From assembly GCA_020253595.1 (NCBI GenBank), contig JADCBH010000252.1, positions 1-5,295 of the forward strand: a DNA stretch of 5,295 bases, in the 5' to 3' direction. Of this stretch, positions 1 through 5,295 are shown piece by piece. How positions within the stretch are numbered: position 1 is the stretch's first letter; the number at the start of each line of letters is the position of its first letter. The position numbers and the translations under genes are program-made. Under the pieces are notes generated by a model. That model did not search any database and was not told the DNA's origin. It was given only the letters and a program-made list of their open reading frames with translations. Origin of the DNA: Brevundimonas sp. (GTDB lineage: Bacteria; Pseudomonadota; Alphaproteobacteria; Caulobacterales; Caulobacteraceae).

Positions 1-2417
1 TTGGTGCCGGGCGGGTTGATCAGGCCGCAGATGGCCTGGGCCGTCGGCGTGCCCGTCGGGTTGCACTGGATGTTCTCGGAGAGGACGATCCGGTTGTCGA
101 TCTCGATCCGGTAGGCGTCGATGGTGGCCTCGCAGGCGCGGGTGCGGAACACCAGGCCCAGGGAGTAGTTCACTGACTCTTCAGGCTCGAGCGCCTTGCC
201 GCCCAGCGACTTCGCCACCGCGCTGGTGGCGGGGAAGGTGCCCACCTCAACCGGGGTGCTGACGCCGTTCACCGACAGGAAGTTGGTGGACGTGGCGGTG
301 AAGTACTGCTGCTGCAGGGCGGGAGCCCGGAAGCCGGTGGCCACGGTGCCGCGGATCGCGAGGGCGTCGTTCAGGTCGTAGCGGCCGGAGATCTTGCCGG
401 TCGTCTTCGAGCCGAAGTCCGAATAGTTCTCGGCCCGGCCGGCGATCTGGAAGTCCAGGCTGCGCACCAGCGGGATGTTCATCTCCGGCGAGATCACCGG
501 CACGGCGAACTCGACGTAGGCCGAGCTGACGGTGCGGTCGCCGCGGGTGTCCGGGTTCTGGCTGACGGCGATGACATTCGACAGCTGGGTCGCGCCCGTC
601 ACGCGGTCGACGAACGGGATGGTGCCGTCCAGGTTCTCATCGCGGTTGTCGCGCTGGGTCTCGCGGCGTGTCTCAAAGCCGAAGGCCACGCCCACATCGC
701 CCGCCGGCAGCGAGAAGAGGTCGGACCGCGAAACACGGAAGTCGAACTGGGTCAGCGTCGTGCGCGACTCGCGGCGCAGGCGGAATGTGATGGCGTCGAT
801 CGCGGCCTGAGAGCTGGGCGTGCAGTCACCAAAGCTGGTCTGGTTGATGCAGCCGCCGCTGAACGGGTTGTAGGCGTCCGGCGTCGACAGGGCGAGCGAG
901 GTCTGCAGCGCATTGCTGTTCACGGCATCGGACTCGTCGATCGCCTCGGCCTCGGAATACAGCAGCGCCGTTTCCCAGTCGAAGCCGCGCCATTCGCCGC
1001 GCAGACCGGCCAGAGCGCGCGCCTGGTAGTTCGACACGTCCACGACCTGATAGCCCGCATCCACAAAGCGGTACTGGTTGAGCGTGATGGGCAGGCCCGT
1101 GACCGGGACGTTCGTCAGGCCCGAAATCCGGTTCGGGTTGGTCCGACCGTCGGCGAAGGTCACTGGCCCGAACGGGTTCCAGTAGTTCGACGCCGGGATC
1201 GTCAGGGTGTTCAGGTTGATGACGGGCGGCTGAATCCGCTGCGTATCAGCCTGATAGTAGCCGACTTCACCAAAGGCCGTGACGCTGCCGTTGAGGTCGT
1301 AATGACCCGCGACGAACAGGTTCAGCCGCTGCGTGTCAGGCAAGATGGTGGTGCCCGGTGCCGTGTCAAAACGCAGGTCGCGCTGCACGCCGTTGAAGTT
1401 CAGCGCACCCGACCCGAGGCAGACGTTGGCGTCGTTGGCGTTGGGCACCAGACACCCGGTCAGAGCCGTTGGCTGGATGCGGAACGCCCCTGCGTTGCTC
1501 GTCAGACTGGTCGTGCCGCGCCGGATCGCCGTTGTCGCGCCAACGACGGCGAAGTTGCCCCAGGCACCGCGTGTGTTTCGTCCATCAGGGGTCAGGCTCG
1601 CCTCGAAGGCCGGCTCGAGGGCGAACAGGAAACGCAGGTTGTCTGTCGCGGTGAAGTTCTGGTCCTCGGCCAGGAGCGCGGAACGGTCGGTGTAGTCGAT
1701 AAAGGCCGAGATGTTGCCGCGCTCGAAATCCTTTCCGGCGAAGACACCCAGGTTGAACTCACGCAGGTTGGTGCCCTCGGCCCCGCCGTACTGGGCGTTC
1801 ATCCTCAGGCCGTCGAAGTCATCGCGCAGCACGGTGTTCACCACACCGGCCACGGCGTCGGCACCATAGATAGCGGCCGCGCCGTCCAGCAGGACCTCAA
1901 GACGCTCCAGACCCGACACCGGGATGGCATTGGAGTTATAGCTCAAGACCGGCACCGTGCCGGTGTCCGACGTGCCCTGGCTGGTCGGGTGCTGGACGAT
2001 GCGGCGTCCGTTCAGCAGCACCAGGGTGTTGCCGACGCCGAGCGATCGCAGGTTCACCGAGTTCACGTCGCCGCGCGCCGCGTTCGACGTCTGGGGGTTG
2101 TTGGCCGCGCTGAACAGGACATCGCCCATCTGCGGGATGGTGCGCAGCAGGTCGTCGCCGTTGACCGCACCGGTGGCCAGGATCTGCTCCTCGCTCAGCA
2201 CCGTGACTGGCAGGGCGGCGGTGACATCTGCGCCCCGGATCTGGGAGCCGACCACCACGATGTCGTCGACGGACGACGCCTGGGGATCGGCGGCGGCGCG
2301 ATCGGCCTGCGCTTGGGCGGCTGGAGACAGCGCAGTCGTCTGCGCGAGAGCGGGGCCTGCGAACGTCAGCAGGCCGGTGATGGCCGTGGTGGCCAGCATG
2401 GCGGTCCGGGTCTTCAT
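1..2417 (-). CDS. TonB-dependent outer-membrane receptor, C-terminus cut by window edge
   Basis: This is an outer-membrane beta-barrel transporter of the TBDR family, which imports a ligand into the periplasm using energy from TonB-ExbB-ExbD. The frame is open for 805 codons from the ATG at 2417 to the window edge. Residues 1-25 are a signal peptide (basic MKTR start, hydrophobic core, cleavage likely after ALA25 before Q26). A TonB box, DDIVVVG, lies at residues 51-57. The plug domain follows, with NLRSLGVGNTLVLLNGRR at 122-139 and LERLEVLLDGAAAIYGADAV at 170-189. The barrel begins near residue 200 and includes FRAP at 696-699. Cysteines at 322/333, 523/532 and 785/797 could form disulfides in extracellular loops. 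Related receptors are often 900-1000 residues, so roughly the last 100-200 are missing. A GGGGAGGA ribosome binding site supports the start. It follows dctA by 47 bp on the same strand, so co-transcription is likely. The ligand cannot be read from the sequence; a dicarboxylate or dicarboxylate-metal complex is a context-based guess. Confidence 0.95.
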   Translation of the reverse strand, partial: MKTRTAMLATTAITGLLTFAGPALAQTTALSPAAQAQADRAAADPQASSVDDIVVVGSQIRGADVTAALPVTVLSEEQILATGAVNGDDLLRTIPQMGDVLFSAANNPQTSNAARGDVNSVNLRSLGVGNTLVLLNGRRIVQHPTSQGTSDTGTVPVLSYNSNAIPVSGLERLEVLLDGAAAIYGADAVAGVVNTVLRDDFDGLRMNAQYGGAEGTNLREFNLGVFAGKDFERGNISAFIDYTDRSALLAEDQNFTATDNLRFLFALEPAFEASLTPDGRNTRGAWGNFAVVGATTAIRRGTTSLTSNAGAFRIQPTALTGCLVPNANDANVCLGSGALNFNGVQRDLRFDTAPGTTILPDTQRLNLFVAGHYDLNGSVTAFGEVGYYQADTQRIQPPVINLNTLTIPASNYWNPFGPVTFADGRTNPNRISGLTNVPVTGLPITLNQYRFVDAGYQVVDVSNYQARALAGLRGEWRGFDWETALLYSEAEAIDESDAVNSNALQTSLALSTPDAYNPFSGGCINQTSFGDCTPSSQAAIDAITFRLRRESRTTLTQFDFRVSRSDLFSLPAGDVGVAFGFETRRETQRDNRDENLDGTIPFVDRVTGATQLSNVIAVSQNPDTRGDRTVSSAYVEFAVPVISPEMNIPLVRSLDFQIAGRAENYSDFGSKTTGKISGRYDLNDALAIRGTVATGFRAPALQQQYFTATSTNFLSVNGVSTPVEVGTFPATSAVAKSLGGKALEPEESVNYSLGLVFRTRACEATIDAYRIEIDNRIVLSENIQCNPTGTPTAQAICGLINPPGT

Positions 2418-2425
2418 GATGGTGG

Positions 2426-2433
2426 TCCTCCCC
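2426..2433 (-). promoter_or_regulatory. Ribosome binding site of the TBDR gene
   Basis: On the minus strand, GGGGAGGA ends 8 nt before the ATG at 2417. It is a strong Shine-Dalgarno sequence, and no other ATG lies close by. It sits within the 47-bp gap after dctA, so the receptor can be translated independently from a shared dctA-TBDR message. No promoter-like hexamers or terminator are visible in this gap. Confidence 0.75.
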
Positions 2434-2464
2434 TTGTTCGTTTCTTGGTCGTTCGATCCGGGTG

Positions 2465-3823
2465 TCAGTCCCGGGCCAGAGCCAGATCGTCACCCGGCCC
2501 CGCGGCCGGGTCTGGAGCCGCCGCGACAGGCGCGGGCTCCCCGTTTAACGCCGCCGCCAGGGCGTCGCGGTCCAGCGCCCCCTCCCAGCGGGCGACCACC
2601 AGGGTCGCCACAGCGTTGCCGATGAAGTTGGTCAGGGCCCGGCATTCGCTCATGAAGCGGTCGATGCCGAGGATGAGCGCCATGCCGGCGATTGGCACAT
2701 CAGGCACGACCGCCAGTGTAGCGGCCAGGGTAATGAAGCCAGCGCCCGTGATGCCCGCCGCCCCCTTGGAGCTCAGCATGGCCACCAGCAACAGGGTCAC
2801 CTGCTGCCAAAGAGTCAGCTCGATATTCAGCGCCTGGGCGATGAACAGCGCTGCCATCGTCATGTAGATATTGGTGCCGTCCAGATTGAACGAATAGCCA
2901 GTCGGCACGACCAGGCCGACGACCGACTTGGACGCCCCGGCCCGCTCCATCTTCTGCAGAAGGCTTGGCAAGGCGGCTTCCGACGAAGAGGTGCCCAGCA
3001 CCAGCAGAAGCTCTTCCTTCAGGTAGCGCATCAGCTTGAAGATCGAGAAGCCGTTGGCGATGGCCACAAGGCCGAGAATGCCAACAACGAAGATGGCCGA
3101 GGTCAGATAGAAGGTGGCAACCAGGGCGATCAGATTGATCACCGAGGCAATGCCATAGGCCCCGATGGTGAAGGCGAAGGCCCCAAACGCACCGATAGGG
3201 GCGGCCTTCATCACAATGGCCACCAGTTTGAAGAAGGCCGCTGAGACCGACTCCAGCATCGTCAGGACCGGCTTGCCCGCGTCACCGACCATGGCCAGCG
3301 CCAGGCCGAACAGAACCGAGATGAACAGGACCTGCAGGATGTTGCCGGTCGAAAAGGCGCTCACGAAGGTGTCGGGAATGATCGCCAGCAGGAAGCCGAC
3401 CACGGTCGTCTCATGCGCGGCGGTCGAGTATTGCGACACCGCGCCGGCGTCCAGCGACGCCGGGTCGATGTTCAGGCCTCGGCCGGGTTGAACCAGATTG
3501 CCGACGATCAGGCCGACAATAAGGGCCAGCGTCGAGAATACGAGGAAGTAGGCAAACGCCTTGGCCGCCACGCGGCCGACCTTGCCGATGTCGCGCATGC
3601 CGGCGATGCCGACCACGATGGTCAGGAAGATCACCGGAGCGATGACCATCTTCACCAGTTTGATGAAGCCGTCGCCCAGCGGCTTCAGGCTCTCACCGAA
3701 CTCCGGGAAGAAGTGACCAAGAGCACCGCCCAACAGAATGGCGCCCAGCACCTGGACATACAGGTGGCTCCACCAGGCACGCGGTCCCGCCGGAGCCTCG
3801 CCGTGATCAGACGCGATATGCAT
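2465..3823 (-). CDS. dctA: C4-dicarboxylate/cation symporter DctA (DAACS family)
   Basis: This inner-membrane secondary transporter takes up succinate, fumarate, malate and related C4-dicarboxylates with protons or sodium. The 452-residue protein matches the usual length (about 430-450). The N-terminal region is typical of the family: WWSHLYVQVLGAILLGG at 17-33, then GDGFIKLVKMVIAPVIFLTI at 50-69. Transport-core motifs are intact: GTSSSEAALPSLLQKME at 277-293 (re-entrant hairpin 1), PTGYSFNLDGT at 307-317, SSKGAAGITGAGF at 351-363 (hairpin 2), and DRFMSECRALTNFIGNAVAT at 388-407 followed by VARWEG. About eight membrane helices plus two hairpins are expected. The C-terminal tail from about 428 is rich in Ala, Pro and Asp. 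An upstream in-frame ATG at 3913 is rejected as the start because its 30 extra residues (Gly- and Asp-rich) do not resemble the family, and the ATG at 3823 has GGAGGG just before it. The gene is divergent from the dctB-like sensor, the classic dct arrangement. Other DAACS members carry glutamate or aspartate, but context favours C4-dicarboxylates. Confidence 0.95.
   Translation of the reverse strand: MHIASDHGEAPAGPRAWWSHLYVQVLGAILLGGALGHFFPEFGESLKPLGDGFIKLVKMVIAPVIFLTIVVGIAGMRDIGKVGRVAAKAFAYFLVFSTLALIVGLIVGNLVQPGRGLNIDPASLDAGAVSQYSTAAHETTVVGFLLAIIPDTFVSAFSTGNILQVLFISVLFGLALAMVGDAGKPVLTMLESVSAAFFKLVAIVMKAAPIGAFGAFAFTIGAYGIASVINLIALVATFYLTSAIFVVGILGLVAIANGFSIFKLMRYLKEELLLVLGTSSSEAALPSLLQKMERAGASKSVVGLVVPTGYSFNLDGTNIYMTMAALFIAQALNIELTLWQQVTLLLVAMLSSKGAAGITGAGFITLAATLAVVPDVPIAGMALILGIDRFMSECRALTNFIGNAVATLVVARWEGALDRDALAAALNGEPAPVAAAPDPAAGPGDDLALARD
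2492..2511. repeat. Perfect 8-bp inverted repeat at the 3' end of dctA
   Basis: ACCCGGCC at 2492-2499 and GGCCGGGT at 2504-2511 are exact reverse complements separated by 4 nt. The GC-rich stem-loop lies inside the last 16 codons of dctA, in the Pro-Ala-Ala-Gly-Pro-Gly tail. No run of T follows on the minus strand, so it is not a standard intrinsic terminator. It could stabilise or mark the 3' end of a processed dctA message, or simply reflect GC-rich Pro, Ala and Gly codons. Confidence 0.45.
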
Positions 3824-3826
3824 ACA

Positions 3827-3832
3827 CCCTCC
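3827..3832 (-). promoter_or_regulatory. Ribosome binding site of dctA, decides its start
   Basis: On the minus strand, GGAGGG lies 3 nt before the ATG at 3823 (GGAGG with a 4-nt gap, slightly short but acceptable). It is the reason for choosing this start rather than the in-frame ATG 90 bp upstream at 3913. Confidence 0.65.
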
Positions 3833-3877
3833 GCCGCCGTCGCGGCCGTCGTTCCCATGGGCGATCTGCTGTCGCCC

Positions 3878-3893
3878 TGGGGGAAGTGTGCCC
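3878..3893 (-). promoter_or_regulatory. Weak sigma-54-like promoter candidate for dctA
   Basis: Read on the minus strand, GGGCAC (3893-3888) resembles the sigma-54 -24 element TGGCAC. Five bases later, CCCCA (3882-3878) stands where TTGCA is expected, so the normally conserved GC of the -12 element is lost. The position is reasonable: the transcription start would be near 3867, about 44 nt before the dctA ATG. The two operator palindromes would be centred about 94 and 127 bp upstream of the -24 element, typical for an NtrC-family activator. The poor -12 half keeps confidence low. Confidence 0.25.
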
Positions 3894-3895
3894 GG

Positions 3896-3914
3896 TTCGG
3901 CGTTGCCCGCCAAA
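3896..3914. repeat. Imperfect inverted repeat in the divergent control region
   Basis: TTCGGCG at 3896-3902 and CGCCAAA at 3908-3914 pair at 6 of 7 positions around a 5-nt spacer. The dyad lies between the dctA start and the operator pair, next to the weak -24-like element. It could be a protein-binding site, but short GC-rich dyads arise often by chance in such DNA. Confidence 0.25.
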
Positions 3915-3924
3915 TCGAGTATGT

Positions 3925-3940
3925 CGGCATAGGCTATGCT
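3925..3940 (+). promoter_or_regulatory. Sigma-54-like element facing dctB, containing a 13-bp palindrome
   Basis: On the plus strand, CGGCAT then N5 then ATGCT keeps the invariant GG (3926-3927) and GC (3938-3939) exactly 10 nt apart, as in sigma-54 -24/-12 promoters. Other consensus positions match only partly. A start near 3951 would serve dctB. The same bases hold an exact palindrome, GCATAG-G-CTATGC (3927-3939), followed by an AT-rich TTATAAAT, so the site may instead bind a dimeric regulator or belong to a sigma-70-type promoter. No good -35 hexamer was found for the TATAAA at 3941-3946. Confidence 0.3.
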
Positions 3941-3976
3941 TATAAATCAGAAGGTTATCTCGCACCGACCCGGATG

Positions 3977-3995
3977 ATTTGCGGATTTTCGCACA
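3977..3995. promoter_or_regulatory. Operator copy 1, probable response-regulator (DctD-type) site
   Basis: The dyad TTGCGGATTTTCGCAC at 3979-3994 pairs at 5 of 7 arm positions around a central TT. It is the weaker of two copies: the 19-bp units at 3977-3995 and 4010-4028 agree at 17 positions. Tandem dyads upstream of dctA are the known binding arrangement for the sigma-54 activator DctD in rhizobia. Assignment to DctD here is an inference from location and the adjacent sensor kinase gene. Confidence 0.65.
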
Positions 3996-4009
3996 TGCCT
4001 CTGGTCAAA

Positions 4010-4028
4010 ATGTGCGGATTTCCGCACA
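4010..4028. promoter_or_regulatory. Operator copy 2, perfect palindrome, probable DctD-type site
   Basis: GTGCGGA-TT-TCCGCAC at 4012-4027 is a perfect 7+2+7 palindrome. Its centre is 33 bp from that of copy 1, about three helical turns, so both sites face the same side of the helix. It ends 9 bp before the chosen dctB ATG. A bound regulator could therefore activate the leftward dctA promoter and also block or tune rightward dctB expression. Confidence 0.7.
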
Positions 4029-4036
4029 GTCTGTCG

Positions 4037-5295
4037 ATGAACCAAAGGCTGTTGAAGATCGGAGAGCAGCTCGGCCGCCGCTCCGCCAGGCCCTGGATCG
4101 CGCTCGTGGTTGGCTGGCTTTTGATCTCCCTGATCGCCATGACACTTGCCGCTGAGCTGGCGCGCCGGGACACCCTTGCCGAACTGGCCAGACGGGCCGA
4201 AGCCAACGCCGCGCTCCATGCAGCTGTGCTGCGTAGCGAGCTTGAAAAGCAGCGCTCGGTACCCGTGGTTCTGGCTCAGGATCCCGATGTCGCGGCCCTG
4301 CTTGCCAACCCGGAGCCCGACGCCGCAAACCGTGTGAGCGCCAAGCTGGAGAGCATCGCGATCCAGATGCGCGCCGCCGCCATCTATGTCCTGGACGCGC
4401 AGGGCCTCGCCCAGGCCGCCAGTAACTGGCGCGAACCCACCAGCTTCGTCGGGTCCAACTACGCCTTCCGGCCCTACTTCACCGACTCCCTGAGCGCAGG
4501 AGCCGCCGAGTTCTTTGCCCTTGGAACGGTCAGCGGCCGTCCGGGCCTCTATCTGGCGCGCCGGATCGGTTCATCGGAAGACCCATTGGGTGTGGTCGTG
4601 GTCAAGGTGGAGTTCGACGCCCTTGAGGCCGAATGGCGTCGGACCGGAGAACCCGCCTTCGTAACGGACCAGCGGGGCGTCGTTCTTGTGACCAGCGAGC
4701 CGAGCTGGCGCTTCCGCCGAAGCCGCGAACTGACCGCCGAGGAACGCGAGGCCATTCTGGAGGACCAGACGCTGAGCGGCCGCGCGCTCGACCCCCTGCC
4801 TTACGCTGGCCAGGCCGGTCGCATCGTGCAGATCGCCAGGGGGCCCGCAGCCGGCGAATGGATGCTGGCCCAGACCGAGACGGACACGCCCGGCTGGACC
4901 TTGCATCTGCTTGACCCGGTGCAGCCGGCGATCGCCACGGCCACGATCAACGCCAGGGTCATCGCTCTTCTGATCGTCACCCTTGCGGCCACGGCTGTCG
5001 CCGTTCTCTGGCGGCGGCGTCAGCAGGGGCTGGCCCGGGTTCAGGCTGAAGAGGCCGCTCGCGCCGACCTTGAACGCCGCATCGACGATCGCACATCTGA
5101 ACTGCGTGACGCCAACAGCCGCCTCAAGAGCGAGATCGACGAGCGCCGACGCGCTGAGGCCAGCCGCGAAATCCTTCGCGAGGAACTGGTCCAGGCCAGC
5201 CGCCTGGCCACGCTAGGCCAGATCGCCGCCGGTGTGGCCCACGAGATCAACCAGCCCGTCGCGGCGATCCGACTGCACTCTGAAACCGCGGCAAA
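4037..5295 (+). CDS. dctB: C4-dicarboxylate sensor histidine kinase, DctB-like, C-terminus cut by window edge
   Basis: This is a membrane sensor kinase that would detect periplasmic C4-dicarboxylates and phosphorylate a DctD-type response regulator. The visible part has 419 residues. A first membrane helix lies at about 20-38. The periplasmic double-Cache sensor spans about 40-300 and carries SNWREPTSFVGSNYAFRPYF at 129-148, a signature of DctB sensors; R145, Y147 and K190 are plausible ligand contacts by family analogy. A second helix lies at about 305-325, then a charged linker at about 330-385, probably coiled coil. The HisKA segment reads LVQASRLATLGQIAAGVAHE at 384-403, with H402 as the phospho-acceptor, then INQPVAAIR. 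The ATPase domain and any downstream dctD lie beyond the edge. The start is uncertain: in-frame ATGs at 3974, 3995, 4010 and 4037 all lack a good ribosome binding site. The one at 4037 is chosen because MNQRLLKIG then leads directly into the first helix, and the others would place the operators inside the coding sequence. Confidence 0.9.
   Translation, partial: MNQRLLKIGEQLGRRSARPWIALVVGWLLISLIAMTLAAELARRDTLAELARRAEANAALHAAVLRSELEKQRSVPVVLAQDPDVAALLANPEPDAANRVSAKLESIAIQMRAAAIYVLDAQGLAQAASNWREPTSFVGSNYAFRPYFTDSLSAGAAEFFALGTVSGRPGLYLARRIGSSEDPLGVVVVKVEFDALEAEWRRTGEPAFVTDQRGVVLVTSEPSWRFRRSRELTAEEREAILEDQTLSGRALDPLPYAGQAGRIVQIARGPAAGEWMLAQTETDTPGWTLHLLDPVQPAIATATINARVIALLIVTLAATAVAVLWRRRQQGLARVQAEEAARADLERRIDDRTSELRDANSRLKSEIDERRRAEASREILREELVQASRLATLGQIAAGVAHEINQPVAAIRLHSETAA

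Noticed and set aside
2418..2464. Possible terminator or separate promoter between dctA and the TBDR
   Set aside because: Only 47 bp are available. No stem-loop followed by a T run and no paired -35/-10 or -24/-12 elements were found; the clear signal is the TBDR ribosome binding site.
1302..2867. 521-codon open frame on the plus strand, antisense to the TBDR and dctA
   Set aside because: It crosses two well-supported minus-strand genes, its protein is compositionally odd (rich in Arg, Gly, Val and Gln) with no recognisable domain, and long antisense frames are common in GC-rich DNA.
3841..3856. GG-N10-GC spacing on the minus strand (GG at 3855-3854, GC at 3843-3842)
   Set aside because: It would put the transcription start only about 7 nt before the dctA ATG, within or after the ribosome binding site, and the rest of the consensus fits poorly.
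3824..3913. N-terminal extension of DctA from the ATG at 3913
   Set aside because: The 30 extra residues are Gly- and Asp-rich and unlike DAACS N-termini, and the internal ATG at 3823 has its own GGAGGG site and starts a normal-length protein.
3947..4328. Several minus-strand open frames of 83-107 codons overlapping the control region and the start of dctB
   Set aside because: They are antisense to a clear DctB-like frame, overlap one another in different frames, and show no recognisable motifs or ribosome binding sites.

Overview
The window looks like chromosomal DNA of a GC-rich alphaproteobacterium, probably Caulobacterales (Brevundimonas, Caulobacter or Phenylobacterium type). This rests on uniformly high-GC codon use, a TonB-dependent receptor (TBDR) with a VDDIVVVG-type TonB box, and the style of the proteins. 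The genus is an inference. No RNA genes, CRISPR arrays, insertion sequences or phage genes are visible, and base composition does not change obviously across the window.

Layout: positions 1-2417 (minus strand) hold a large TBDR whose C-terminal end runs off the left edge, with 805 residues visible. After a 47-bp gap with its own strong ribosome binding site comes dctA (2465-3823, minus), a complete 452-residue DAACS-family C4-dicarboxylate symporter. Positions 3824-4036 form a 213-bp divergent control region rich in dyad symmetry. From 4037 to the right edge (plus) runs dctB, a membrane sensor histidine kinase of the C4-dicarboxylate type, cut just after its phospho-accepting histidine.

The genes fit one circuit. 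DctB would sense succinate, fumarate or malate in the periplasm. A DctD-type response regulator, expected just beyond the right edge, would bind two near-identical palindromes (3977-3995 and 4010-4028, exactly 33 bp apart). It would then switch on the leftward dctA-TBDR transcription unit. The unusual element is the TBDR directly behind dctA with no visible terminator between them. This suggests a paired outer- and inner-membrane route for dicarboxylates, or for something carried with them such as a metal-dicarboxylate complex. That link is inferred from gene order only.

The control region is the least settled part. The operators are clear, but no fully convincing -24/-12 promoter for dctA was found. 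A better GG-N10-GC match points the other way, toward dctB. The dctB start codon is also uncertain: four in-frame ATGs lie within 63 bp and none has a good ribosome binding site.
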